Below, piece by piece: positions 37,501-51,893 of a DNA stretch of 64,000 bases; within the stretch, counting starts at the first letter, position 1, and the number at the start of each line of letters is the position of its first letter. The translations under genes were made by a program, and so were the position numbers. The DNA is from Acanthornis magna. Its lineage: Eukaryota > Chordata > Aves > Passeriformes > Acanthizidae. Location of the stretch: assembly GCA_036785705.1 (NCBI GenBank), contig JAWUZG010000084.1, positions 11,111,501 through 11,175,500 on the forward strand, given 5' to 3'. The notes below the pieces were generated by a model, which was not told where the DNA came from, did no database searches, and saw only the letters and a list, made by a program, of their open reading frames with translations.

Positions 37501-40500
37501 GCCTTGTGTACAATGAGCATTTCCTCATCTGCTGGATAGCCAGAGGAAACCCACTAGATATGAAAGTATGGTAAAGCTGCGTCCATAACTGGGTATCTGA
37601 ATATTCGTAAGCTATTGCACTTGGGATACCAAAGCTGATGAAATAAGTGTGTGTTTTTAGTAAGTCCATCAATAAAGCTTTCCTCATTAAAAATCTGCCC
37701 CTAGCATGTTATATCAGAGAATTCTCCTATCATGTAGCACATTACTTGTCCCAAATGGCATGTTGATAAAACCAGAAACATTGTGCCTATTTAAATATCA
37801 AGCTTAATGGTGCTCTAAAAGTGGTAGAAACTCTCTGGTAATCCTTTATGTGGTTTCGTACCTTTTGAATAATAGTAATGGGTATTTCATGCTATGAAGA
37901 CATGAACTATGTTCATCTTGGGTGCTAAATTACTCTGAAAGAAACTATGAAAGTCCTTTTTTTAGACACTTTCTGAATTAATTGCAGGCTCGTGGAATTG
38001 AGTTAGATTACTTTTTAGCTTTAAAACGACAGCAAACAATGGTGTGGTAGAATGAGCAATCAGTTCTCAGAGCAACACCAAGCAGTTACCAGTGTGCAAC
38101 TCCTCACACTGCTATTAGAAATCATGTTTGACTGTTTCAGCATTAAGTGTAACATTAAACCTGGATTCAGTTTTTTTAACATAGAGAAGAGGGTGAACAA
38201 GCTTGGGGAGGGGGAATCCATGGCAAACTGGAGGTATTTGTGTACTAACTGGCTACTGCACTGATGTTTTCCACAAAAATTCCAGCCACATTAGTTTTGG
38301 CAGTAATCAAAGAGTAGTTCTGGAATCCTTAACAACATTCAAGGAGTTCCTTTTAACTTCGTGTTCTGTAGTTCTTTCTACTCTTTAAAGCAGAGAAAGT
38401 ATGGTGTTTTTTTCAACCTTCAACTTGTTTTACTGTTAAAATAAATACAAAGATAATTCAGTCAGAACTCAGGCTCTAAGGAACCCCACTGAAGTATTTA
38501 TTCCTCTTTGGGAGCCGAGGAGCTCTTCTTTTGCTCAGGTTGTACCTCTTACTGCTGCTCAGTACCTTGTGCAACTGTGCCTGTGAGCCAACACAATCAC
38601 AGGACCCAGTGATAAAAGAAGCTATTCAGAGTTTTGGCAGGAAGAACACTTCTGACATTTTGTTTCAGGATTAGACTTCAGCTTGAAGCTTTAACACTAA
38701 GCTGCCCATGGTACATCACACAGATCTGATTTCTGTCACCTCTTCACTCTATAACACTTTGTTCTTGAATATCCCCATCCAAGTCAATGGGATGACCACT
38801 GAAGCAAGCTGCAACCCAAAACAGACAAGCACAACTGAAGCTATCTGCTGAAAAGGGAAGATTATACCCTTACACCACTTATATCTGAGTACTGAGCCAC
38901 ATAATCAACAATTTATGCTTCCTGAAAGGAAAACACAGACAAAAGCCAGCAGGTAGCCAGACATCAGAGATGCAATTGTACCATATTCCAAACCCCAGCT
39001 AAACTCCTAAAAACCTCTGTGACCACATGTGATGTATTTTCAAGCATGTTCATACCTACAAAACAATTATACAAACAACATTATTATTTATACTGATTAA
39101 CTAAATTAGCATTAACTGCCAAGCTAGAAAGTGACCTCATGGGGACTAAAAACTCCAAGGACTTGAATTAGGTAAAAATGCATGCCTTTTTCTGCAGTTA
39201 ATGGAGAGAAGTAGGAACATACAAAGGGAAATCCATCTCAAGTGCCCTAGGCATGCTGAGACGTAAGCAGCAATGATTTCAGGTGTACCCACCCTTTTCC
39301 ACGACAGGACAGCATATGTGACTGGCTTATACTATCTAACTTAACTAATAGCTAAGAAGCAATAACTAATAAGCAGCTAAAAGCTGCAAAAACACCCAGT
39401 CATCCTAGAAGAACTGCTTTGAACTCAGTTTGGAGCAACGGTATAAAAAGCAGAGGAAATTTACTGAGGAAATTTGCTCTCAGTTCTCACTTGAGAGAGA
39501 TGTTTGTGAGGGGTTTCTATTTTGGGGCTGGTCTCCCTAGGGAGGTCCATGTGATTATCTTGTCCGCCTCCGGTTTCCCTCTCGAAACTCCCAAATCCAC
39601 AAGTTGATCTGGACAGATCAGAAGACCAGACATTTCAGAGAGGATTTTAAACTTCCTGAAAGTGTTGTGAAAATAAGGAGCCCAGTGGAAAAGAAATATA
39701 CTCTCTATACCATGAGAGGAAAGATTTCATGTTAATAATCACACTGCCCAGAATTCCTTAATTTTTATCAACATCCAGCTTCATGAAGTTTCAAACAAAG
39801 CCATTTGGCTTCACGAGAACATACAAACAAAATGCAGAAAGGCAAACAACCACCCATCTCATGACCCCCAAAGCACCCTCGCATCTTAAGTCTTTCTATA
39901 ATAGTATAATTTTTCTGTGATTAAGTAAATTTTTTTCTTATTGATTCCTGTAGCCAGACATTTAAAACTATGAAACCAAGATGGTTATTTTTCAGTTTCA
40001 AGGACAGTTCATTTGCCATGAAACTCAATATGAAGTCCTGAGTGGAAAAGAAAAGACTTCCTTCATGCCATCTTTACCACCACCCACTCACATGTACGTG
40101 ACTGTTTCCAGGTAGGAAAGAAAAGCATCTGGGGAAAAAAAATCTGACACCTACTTTCAATGGTTGAAGTCCACAGAGAGATGTAACTCTTGGTTCATCA
40201 GAGCATGACCTCAGCAGACAAAGAAAACCAAAGAATCTTCATTCAATAAAGTACATGCATCCATCAGGTAGTCAGTCACTTCTTGAATCAACTCTGATTG
40301 ATTAACCTTCTTTCATTAACTGATTTCAGCTCATCTGGTTTATTAACATCTATATAACCCACCTGGGGCCCTTGAACATCTGCTGCACTTGTCTGATTTG
40401 GGAAGCTCAGGCCCCTTTGTTTATTATAAGCATTTCTCAGATTTCTGTTAAGACCTTTAGATGTCCTTTAGATCTTTCTTAAGAACTATGGCAGCTAGCA

Positions 40501-43500
40501 GCTCTTATTCACCATAAAATCATTTATTGCTCTTGTCCAGCAGAGCTGAACACATTTCTCTCATTCAACCCCACATGCCCAAACAGAAATCATGGGTAAG
40601 GCTTCTCAAAGACTGACAGCTCTGCTGGTCTTCCATAAACAGAGACATACGGTTCGGGCTTATGCCTGTCCACACATTTTCATTTTCTAGATCATGATGG
40701 TCACAACAACCCACTGAGTTCAAATATTTGTAACCAGGAGTAGGTGCCAGTAGCAAAGGGGGGTGATGTAAGATAAAGCATTTCTTTGTGCCCCACACAT
40801 TTAGGATGTTCCTCCTGGGCCTCTTCAAAGACACATTTCAAGGTGTGTTATTCTTCCAGAAATCTATCATCCACTACATTCATTTAGTGGCATATGTAAA
40901 ATACACAGTGATGTCCTAATGTGCAAATGGAAAAATAAGTTTCCATTCTTCAATTTCCTCCAAATTTCTAAATGTTACACAGATAGTACAAACTGATAAA
41001 TTTTATGGTAAAAAGGAAAATAACAACAGCCAACATACTCAACCACCATATCCTCAGTATAGCCTCTGCATACTGGATGCAGAATTTGTTCCACAAAAAT
41101 CAATTGGGAATATTCCTGTATTGTATGCAAGATTATAATCTGCAACTGATTTAATTGATGGTAAATAGCTCAAGACTTTGACACATATTCAACAGTTATT
41201 CTGAGGTTTATTTGTAGCTGCATAACTGTTCAGAATATTCCTTTTGAAAATATTTAAGAGTTAATTGACCCAAGATTTTGGGGGTGGGGAGTGAACGTTT
41301 TAGAGTACAGGCCATAGTATGTTAACACAGACATTATCTCACACTATGTAGTGCTTCACTAAGATGAAAGGCTTAGAGAACTCACTGTATAATAAAAAGA
41401 GCTCTTGTAAGCAAAAGAAATAAATATTTAGAAAGAGAAAACTATCTTTGAATTCATAAAACCCACCCCACACTGAAGAATCACCTCATATTAGACAGAA
41501 ACCTCACCAGGGGGAAGAGTGGGGGGTGGGGTAATGAGCACAAGCAATAGTCTTCCTTACAAAAATATTTATCTTAAAGTAGTTAGATAATCTTTGACTT
41601 CCAAAACTGCTGAACCAGTTGGTTCTATCTCATGTTCAGCATCATACTATTAAACCAAGTCAAAAGTTTCTGTGGTTACTATCAGATGAAATGAGCTAAT
41701 TTCCCCTGAGAATTGGCTACACTGACCAGATGTCTTTAGCCAGCTACTCCCCAGATCGAGCAGGAGCAGCACATGCAATGCCTGCTCTGTTACTATGGAG
41801 ACAGGTTTTCCCATCCACTCTGCAGCCGGGCTTATAGTAGCTACCAGCTGTTGTCTCGACTTGTACTCCATCAGGAGAGACCGAGGAAAGAAAGTGGGAG
41901 ACGTAGGGCTGAGCTTCTCCCAGCCCCAGACCTCATAAACTTTAACCACAGTCTCCAACCACCCTCAATCTTCCCAGCCGCTGCTTGGGCTCGTTGCTAT
42001 TGTTTAAAGTCGCCTCCGGTGCTTCCTCCGCTGGTTTTGCAGCCTCGGAATAGGTCAGTGGCGGCCCAGAGCTGATGGGTGTAACGTGTTCAATTGCTGG
42101 GCTGCAAACAAGGATTCCCCAACACACGCTTCCAGCCCAACATTCCCATCAGAATGGTTTATGAGCTTAAATTTAAATCTCCAGCAGAAACCCATTTCAG
42201 GTTCCTGACATTATTCTCGCTCCATACTTTCAAAGAAAAACTTTGTGGATTAATGGCTCCCTATCCATCCCGCAAGGCTGGTTAATGCCTTCAATCCCCA
42301 TTGCTTTTTAACTCCTGTGGAACTTTAATCCTTCTCTGACCATGCTGATGAGCTGCAGAGAAACAACACTGGTCAGGATTTTCATTCTTGCATTTTCTTT
42401 TTGAATGCAGCCAAGTTCAAATGTCTAATTATAACTTTGCAGAGTTAATGATCAATTTAACAAAGGCTTTAGAGTATCTTTGAAGTCATAACAACAAGCC
42501 AAAGGGGGGTTTAAAACGTTAACTGCACAGGGAGCCTACGTGGAGAGCTTTCTTAGGATTATCTCTCTCACTTAAAGTTGAGTCATTTTAGAATACTTCA
42601 GCAACCCCATAGCTCGATCTGGTTGCCACATAGCACAGAGCTCCAGCTAGTGTTTATTTTATAGCTCCGAGCAGCACCAATCATTACCCTATTAATTCAA
42701 GCATGTTTAATTCAATGTCCTTCAACTACTCAGTCATGCCTATTTGTAACTCTTAAGCAACTCCAGAAAGGTACAGCTTGTCACCACATTTATACCTAAC
42801 AGGCGCTAATCGCTAAGGTTAGATATACAATGTAAGTAGGGTATATATAAGGACAGTTAGAAGTGATATTCACTGAAACACTTGATATGCAGCCTCTGCT
42901 GCTTTGGCTTGAGGCACGCTTTTCTCCACTTACTGCACAGGCTGAATTCGCCTTCAGATGTGCATAACTCCTGCTGATGTCAGTGTGCTATAAATACACA
43001 TCAGAGGACACACTCTGACCTGTTTACTTTTTAATCTGACATATATGTAGCCACTCATATTCTGTATACATTACGCACCGCTGCCATGCTGAATCAGCAC
43101 ATCCAGAAATAACAATAAGGGCACGCTCAGCCTACAGCAACACAGAGAGAGCAGCCCAGCCTCCTCCTTGCTTTCCTGTTACGGCAGCCCTACCAGTCAG
43201 CATGACCAGACGGTTTTATAGGGGCTTTTTGTGTCCGAAATTCAGCCATCAGACAAGGGTGAAGCTGAAAGGCATTAACCTGCCTTAAGGGTTAAGCGAG
43301 GAGTTAGGGGAACAAAGGAATTACAGATGAGGGGGCAGCCATGGCTGGTCCTCCAAGATGAGCTGAGAGGGAAAAAAACCTCCAAAATCTCAGGCTGCCG
43401 GCAAGATCCCTACCAACACTTTCCTTTGCATTCTACTGAAGAACAGGGCTGGATATATTTCCTATTTAAATTACAAGTGAGGAAAATGTGTCTCCTTGCT

Positions 43501-46500
43501 GTGGGCAGTCTGCAGTGCTGGGCACTCCAAGAGGAACATTTCAGGGGTTTAACCACCCAATGTAACAGCCACCCTGTGGCTTGTGCTGAGGGACAGGGCT
43601 GTAATGAAGCACTTGCAGGCTCATAGCAACTTATATATGGGGCTCTATCAACAAAAAACATTTACACATCTTTTTTTCCTTAGTGCTGCAGTTACAGACA
43701 CAATGACTGTAGGGTGACATGCAGGGTAAATAAAAGCTGGAAAACTTCATCAGCGAAAATCAGTGCTTCCTCTCTAAATCAGGCGGTGCAATCAGATTTC
43801 CTTTCAGATCTCCTGGGAGATTACATCTTATTGCTTTCTTCATTTAAACCCAATTTCCCTAGACCTTATCTACACGGCAATTTCCACTTCATGGTGAGTT
43901 TGTTCATTACATTCAGGTAGCTGCCCACACAGCCCTGCCATTGCAAAGGATTACGGATGCTTGAGACTAAAGATCACTTAAGCACTGACAAAACATAAAG
44001 CAATAAAGAAAGGAAAGCAGTCAGTCTGCATGACACTAAAAAAGGCTTTCAATGAACCCCCAAGTACACCACTGCTGCAACAAGACCATGAAGCTGGCTT
44101 CCAATTTTGGGAGGGGTTTTCACTTAAACTCTGAAGAATGCTAGTCTTTCCAGAGATGATCATGGCACTTATATTGCACAGAAGTAAAGGGATAATTTTT
44201 TTTCTTCTACTTCAAAGCAATATTGCTAGAGAAATCATGTAATAATGAAATTATATTTGGCCATTACATCACAACCATGCCTATCCTTCTTTCAAAGTGT
44301 ACAATAAAGACATTGTACTGCAGTGAGAGTACAGAACTGTGTATACTTAATAAAACACAACTGCATTCAGCAAAGGCGAACGAGATATTAAATCTGTTTG
44401 CTTCATCATGCTTTGAAAGCACTAGACTTCATCTAAATCAGAAAAACAAGCAAGCTCATCAGCTCTCCTGAGAATGTTTAGGACCCTGAAATCATTGAAA
44501 TCAGGGGCTGCATAACAAGGCACTACATTTTTTTGTAGTATTTTACTGATATAGCTACACAACAGTGATAAACAAGCATTATATCCTGAGAAAAAGTCAT
44601 CACTTTGAAATATTTCAGTAGTTTAGCAGCCCCTATCCTATCTTCCAAACTGATACGCACTAGGAGCAAAATTTGCACACTTTTTAAGAAAGAGGGATTC
44701 TTTCAAGCATAAACTGTCAGAGAGATGGTGGTGACAAGACATATGTCACCTGACACATACATACATCAGAAAGATTCACCCATACTTCTTCAAGATTTTA
44801 GAAGCTTATGTTTCACTGCAGAAATACTATTAGGCCTGCATTCGTTCCACCTCACTTTCTGCACTTAGCTGGAAACCCCATGGCTCCATCCATAAATCTG
44901 GGCAGGAGAGGGGCACCTGCAAGGACACACTGAAGCCCTACCTTTGACACCTCAGCCTCAGGTTAGATGGCGTGTGCTCATATCTGAGTTTGAAGCAAAA
45001 GCAGCACTCAGGTTCCTGAAAGCTATTAAGTACAAACAAAAAAAAAAGCCAAGTCACACCAAAAAACAGCTTTGCCATACTACTGTGAGGTAAATGCATT
45101 GATTTGCTGCCAGGTCCAACTGCAGGGATAAAAGAAAAGAGTCCATGACAATTCTTCGTAAGTCATAAAATTCTCATTCTATTGCATTAAGTTAATCTGA
45201 GACCAACAAAAATTCAAACCAATGATTCAGACTGTGAACAACTGCAGAAGCCAAGGAGCCACTGCAGATGACTGTCTCTCACCTCTTGTGGGAACAAATC
45301 TCACTCTGGGGACAAGCAAGTGAATTTCTGGCTCCACTGATACTCAACAGAAACAATCTCATAGATGCTGGTTTAAAGGTTTATTTTTCAGGAAAAAAAC
45401 ACCACAGTGCAACTCAGCACCTTATAGTCCCTTCTCATGTTTACACAGTTCAGATCTTGAACACCTAAAAAAATTCAGAGAGATTCTTCATTTTTAGGCA
45501 TTATACTTTGTGGTGCAACACCTATTTAAAAGCTGCTACTGCACTTTTACTGTCACTTTTTGTGCCAATTCATCAAGTAGTTTGTATCTAACAGACCACA
45601 ACTCTAAGTTTTTGGCACAGGAAAGCTCCTTAATGTATTTCTATGACAGCAAAGGCCTCTCCATGTTTAAAATCAACAGTTTTGTCTTTCCCTGTCCAAA
45701 AGGCACACTGCTTTGAATAACAATCACTGCAGACCTTACAACTGCAGTAGAAGGAACAAGCAACATGACAGTTTCACACAAATAGTAAGAGGACAACCTT
45801 CCGTACAAGGTTCTTGTAGCTTCAGTCTTTCATATTCCCCTGCAGAAGGTTGCAATGTACAGGTGCTCGAGACACTACAAACACTATCCAAAGCTGAAAT
45901 CTCTGTCCAAACAGGAACAAGTAGCTAGGTTCAATATACATACAAAAGGTTAGGCAACGTCATCATTTCTCTTGAGCTTTTCCTTAAATGAAGTGTTTGG
46001 TTATGTACCTAAATGATGTATTTATTGCCAAATGTGTTTTTAAATGCATTAACTAAAAGGCATACACATTGCACTACTATAATTCCTGATTAATCACCAG
46101 TTTCTAAAACATGTATATAACTTTTAAAATCCACCTGTTTTGATTCATCTAATGCCATGCACTACAGCAAGACAGAAATAAAACATGTTATTTAAAGCTT
46201 TCCGTAACACTACATTTGTCAACAATACTTGATCAAAGCATTTACTTTGACTGGGCCATATTTGTTTAACTACTACTGCTTATTTTAGCCCGTATAAAGA
46301 GTTCTGAAGAACATAACCTCAGTAGATGCCAGAAAAATGTAGCTTTTAAACATAACCTTACATTCAAAGAGCAAAATCAAGCTCTAACAAAATAGCAAGC
46401 AAAATTGCCTCATGTACACAAACCTTTCCTGTGTGATTTTTTTTTCTTTTTTGAAAGATTTAGTGGCAAAACCAGGATCTAAGTATTTTTCCTTATAAAT

Positions 46501-46759
46501 AACTCAGGAGACAGTAGAGAAATTCATGCATGATTGTTGCTTTTTGAATAAATATAAAATTTTTACATTAGTATTTTATTACCAGAAAATTAAGCCTTTC
46601 ACATCAGAGTAGGTTTTGCTGGCTTCTGTGTGGTTTGTTTTCTTGAGGTCAAGTCTTTTGAGAGGGGTTGGTTTGGTTTTAAATCTTGTGTTTTTATCTG
46701 TTTACCAGAATCACATTCTCACACTTCAGGGTGTTTTCTGACTCTATCACATAACCTAT

Positions 46760-47125
46760 AGGGGTGTTTTGACCCTGGCTGGACATCAGGTGCCCACCAA
46801 AGCCACTCTATCACTCCCTCAGCTGGTCAGGGGAGATAAAATACAAATCTCATGGGTCAAGGTAAGGACAGGGAGAGATCACTCACCAGTTACCGCCATG
46901 GGCAAAACAGATCCTACTTGGGGAAATCAGTTTAATTTATTACCAATCAAATTAGAGCAAGACAATGAGAAATAAAACCAAATATTGAAACACTTTCCAG
47001 TTACCTGTCTCTTCTTTCAAGGCTGAACTGTGCTCCAAAATTCTCTGCCTGCTCCCCACCACAGTGGCAGGGGAACAAGGAATGAGGCTTGGGGTTAGTT
47101 CATCGCACATTGTGTCTGTCCCGTC
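46760..47125. mobile_element. Degenerate avian LTR-retroelement fragment
   Basis: Strings such as GACCCTGGCTGGACATCAGG, GACAGGGAGAGATCACTCAC and CAATGAGAAATAAAACCAA match, from memory, a repeat family abundant in bird genomes and usually classed as LTR/ERV. No terminal repeats or coding remnants are visible, so ends, strand and family are uncertain. Confidence 0.5.
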
Positions 47126-50100
47126 AAGCATTTATTGAATAGAAAGATGAAAACATAGTTCTTTACTCTGAATCGGCAGTAATGCTTCACTGAATCAAAC
47201 AAGAGCAATAGTTCTGTGAATTCCAAAGCTCCACAAAAGGCCATAACTTTATTTCAATTGCACTGAAAAATATAACAGTTAGAGACCAAACCTGAATTTA
47301 AAAACCTCCCAGTGTGAGTAGGAAATAAACATCTGTAGCTCACCATTTAAATGACAAGCAAAACCTTTGTATCTACTAAAGAACAGTAGTGCCAGCATTG
47401 ACATTTACGGCTTACAAATGCATTTGCAGGTATGCTCCACATATATTCATGGTGCAGCAGGCAGGGCCGATAATAACAAAATGAGCTGAAAAAGCTACTT
47501 TTCATCTGGCTTCAGGGTTTGTCATGTTTCCCAGGGTTTCCATTGCTAATAACCGTTCTGTCCCTACCAGCAGAATTAATTACACCAGATGAACAGAGAT
47601 TTCACAGTGCAGGACCACTGAATGTTTCAAAGATCTGAAAGTGCTCCAAATGTCAGGCAGTGACAATCACACATGAGGTTTTCAGGGACAGCTCCTGACC
47701 CACAGAGGCAGTCACCTGTTGAGGCTCCTGAGGGCAACCCCTCTGAACAGCACCTGCATTGAGCCTGCTCTTAGTGCCAACCCAAACACAGCACTACAGG
47801 GAGGGAAATCGAAACAAATACAACCCATCACTCTCCAAAGCAAACCCTGAAAGACAGGGCTTAATGTAGCTTTTCTAGACCACTCCACTAGCAGTGTGTC
47901 TCTCCTTTGGACCCGTATTAAAATGAAGTTTTGTAAAATTCCACTTCAAACAGAAATGGCAGTCCAAGAGTCAAAAGCAAGCTCACAAATATTTTTGTTT
48001 CTTCTAGACAAAAACAAATCTCCTCAAACCAGACTGCAAAGAGCAAAGGTCTTTGCAAACAGAGTAAATGCCTTCAGCTACTTAAAATACAATGTTTATT
48101 TTACTTCAAAGATTTTTAGACAAAATCACCATAAAGCAAAAAGTGCAAGCAAAATACCTTGGTCTCTTTTTCTTTTCTTTCCCAACCTCTTAAAACATGC
48201 CAGTTGGTCTTGACCTACGTATCACAGGCTAACACAAATAAGTGCATCTTTCATAAAATTTATTCCACAAACAGGAGCTAGACCACTAGACAGATGCAGC
48301 AGCTATGTTTTAAACGTTCTGGCATCCCTCTTCACCCCTGTTTCCGTTTCCCTGCACCTTCCTTTTGATCTGGCCCCACCCTAGGAGTCAGTCATCTTCC
48401 CTGGGGAAGGAAGGATGTACTGGCACAGCTCAGCTCTGCCAGATGTTTTGAGGGAAGTTTCAGTCCATCGCTGCTACTTGTTGAACAGACAGAGGTAGTG
48501 CTCCGGACTAAGCTTCCTGCTCATTGGCTCCAGTTGAGCTTTCCAGCTTCTGAATTAATACCTAAAATAAAGAGCCAATTCACAGAAGAAAACAGAGGGA
48601 GAGCATATGAGAAGAGATACCCTGTTTACTTGATGGTTTGGACTATGATCATTAATGCTAAAAGGTAATTTGTGATGTACAAAACAAGCACAGATCTGGG
48701 GAAGTGTCCTTCAGTCGGTGCAGCCACCTGCTGCTTTTATCCTTCAATACTTAAGCCTCCGTATTATGTTTGGGTCCAAAGCACAAAGGGGCCCTCATTG
48801 ACAGCCAACTTCCAGGCACCACACGTAGCACATGAAATAGCTGCAGCAATCACAGAAGCACATTCGTTGAAGCGCGAAGAAAGCCTGTGTGGAGAGGTGT
48901 GAATTTTTTCTCTTGCTCATGGACAGGCTTGCCTCCTTTCTTCCAAGGTCTTCTCCATGGAAAGAATGGAATGGCTACAGGCACATTCTCAGAAAAGCCT
49001 GAGAGCCATAAAGGCTCTAGACGAGGTAGAAGGCAGATTTGAAATTTTAATAGCACTTAGTACATTAACTATTACAGATTTTTCTTTCAAGAACTGATTT
49101 TGTCAGGGAGGGTGAGAACCCAGCTGTAGACTCTAATGCTTGTTCTTTGTCTTTCCTGCAATCACATCTTATCTTTCCATACTTTGGCCTTTCTTTTTTA
49201 AATCATTAAAGGAGACTGAAGAACTGCTTTTTTTGGAATTGGCCCATGAAATAAAAAGCTATGCATTCATCTCAGAGACATGCTCAAGCATAATCTCACA
49301 ACTTTCTGCTTTATTATCATTTTCCTGACTTTTGAGGTGAAGACAATGAATCCAGTGCTCTGGCACAGTTTAACATGTGATATAGTTTAAACAAAATTTC
49401 TCTTGGGAAAAGGCTTGTCTGGTGACATTGGCAGCACTAGTGACTGACCCCTAGGGAAGTGGGGCAGTCATACACAGATGGGAAATAGCTAGGAAAGGAC
49501 TTCATAGAAGCACTGAAACATTAGACCCTACCTAGTGGCTGAAAACTCAAGTGCGACGTCCAGATGCTAAAGTCTGAATGTGTTAGCATCACTGTTAGGG
49601 AACTGATACTAAGTGACAGATAGATTATATTACATAAAGTTCAATTTCTGGCTGCCCACAATGGCTCCTAATTCAAACAAAGTCCTGATAAGCTACTGAC
49701 AATAAATAAATCAAAGTAAAAAGCACAGTACTTTGAAACTTTAGCCCTACAGCCGGGAATGTAACTGTAAGCTCATTTATTAAAAGAACTGCTTGATTTT
49801 GACCTAATACTACTTTACCAAAGCAACTGAAAATTATTGATTTCCTCCGTTATGAATTGAGATGAATAAAAACCTAAGAGATTACAAATAAGAAGCCTTC
49901 TTTGTTCTGTATATCACTTCTGCTATGCTGGTCAGTCAGATGCCATTGTTTTTCCTCCTGGTCCCATGGCACGTGAAAGGTATCTTACTGGGAAATAAAA
50001 CAAATGAAGAAATAGAAACAAAAATATTTCCCAGGATTTTTACTGTTTGTTTTCAGCCTTAGGACTCTAGGACTAACAATAAGCAAGAAAAATAGTAGCA

Positions 50101-51270
50101 GTTTTAAAGAATTCCCCATACTGGTTCAATTATCATTTTTGTTTTAAACTGGTCAACAATACTTTGGGTCCTAGAGCCTTTTAATATAAGGGTCGGGATT
50201 AATATTTATATAGAAGTGATTAAAAGATACTTTAATTTTAAAGGGCTGACATGCAAGCTAGTTGTACTGTGCCTGAAAGCCTAGATGCACATTCAGGAAG
50301 GCAATACGAGTTCTCCCAAATTTTAATTGGCATTGGCTTTCTGTGTATTTGAATTCTCCATGCCTTGTAGACTCGTTCAGTTAGTAAGAATTTTTAAGAT
50401 CAAGCTAGGGAAAGAATGACAGAAGACACAGTTCCACTATGAAATTTGCAATTCATTAAGAAATTACAATACTCAAGAAGTCCCTGTTTTCCAAGAGGTA
50501 ATTGATAAACAGAAATGACACTTCATCCCTCATCCAAGCCACTTGACATTTCTTTCTCCACCTCTTACACCTTCACACAAAAGGTTTCATCGACAGCATC
50601 CATCACCTTGCCCCAACTCTCTAAAGCAAAGAGTTTTGCTAAGTGAAAAGGCTCTAACTCAACATCTCCCTTTAATAGTAAGAAGAATTAAATACCTGTT
50701 AGCAACTTTCTCAATGCCTCACCAGACTATGGAGCAAGGAGAAAGAGAAAGCTGTTTCAAGGAAGACAACCCAGCTTACTCAGGTAACTGTCATCACAAA
50801 GATGTTTCTCCTGCATGCCTCCTTGTTCTCTCTGTAATGAACAGTCATCTAACACCAAGACTATTCGTGGTGCCCTCCTTCACTTTTATGCCACTCTGTG
50901 TTCCAAGAGGCATGGCAGCAGAATATCCCACTTCTCACCTGCTATTCTCCAGATGATCACCCTACCAGATGTAAGTAGCAATAATTCACACATTTGTGGG
51001 ACATCTACAGGAACTACGGAGCTGAGGAGTTAGGTTAAAAAGACCTTGCCATCTCACTCTACTTAACAGAGATTTAAAGTACCAGAGGATACTGTTCTGA
51101 ATAATCATTGATTCCCTCTTCCTAATAAATAGCACTAGAAACACTGCAAGGAGAAAATGACCAAAAGAAAAGTCCTTACACTCTATATTTACAAACACTA
51201 GTCTCTTCTTTCCAAGTGAAAGCTAATTACAGACACAAAATCAGAAGAAATCAATAGTTTAGGCACAGAT

Positions 51271-51893
51271 CATAGAATCACAGAATTGTTTGGGTTGGAT
51301 GGGATATTAAAGATGATCTCATTGCCACCTGCCTACCATGCAGGGACACCTTCCACTAAGCCAGGTTGCTCAGAGCTCCATCCAGCCTGACCTTGAACAT
51401 TTCTAGGGATGGGGCATCCACAGCTTCTCCGGCAACCTGTTCCAGTGTCTCACCACCCTCACAGTAAAGAATTTCTTCCTGATATCCAATCTAAACCTAC
51501 TCTCTTTCAGTGTGAGGTCATTCCTCCTGGTCCTGTCACTGCATGCTCTTGTGAAAAGTCCCTCTCCGTCTTTCCTGTAGGCTCTCATCAGGTCCTGGAA
51601 GGCCACAATTAAATCACCCTGAAGCCTTCTCTCTTCCAGGCTAAACAAAGCTAATTCTCTCAGCTTTTCCTCATAGGGAAGGTGCTCCATCTCCTTGATC
51701 ATCTTCTTGGACTCAATCCGACAGGTCCATGCCCTTCCTGTATCGGGACCCCAGAGCTGATGCAGCACTGCAGGCGGGGTCCCAACAGAGCAGAGGGGAA
51801 GAATCCCCTCCCTCCCCTGCTGCCCAGAGGGCTTTGGATGCAGCCCAGAGCACAGCTGGCTTTCTGGGCTCGTAAGTGCTCGTTACATATCTG
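51271..51893 (-). mobile_element. CR1 LINE 3' fragment with ORF2 tail
   Basis: The left edge is the CR1 octamer end (CATAGAATCACAGAATTG on plus). On the minus strand 51768-51403 is open for 121 codons and carries the CR1 ORF2 C-terminal motifs SDRTRRND, FRLDIRKKFFTVRV and HWNRLPEKL. The frame breaks just after HWNRLPEKL, where active CR1 continues for some 25-30 more residues, so it is a pseudogene. The right part resembles more internal CR1 sequence. About 620 bp remain, longest of the three CR1 copies here. Confidence 0.92.

Noticed and set aside
43060..43110. CATCCAGAA string considered as the KCNQ1 exon 2 donor end
   Set aside because: Upstream minus-strand codons do not match the expected end of S1/S2, and no donor follows the ATG.
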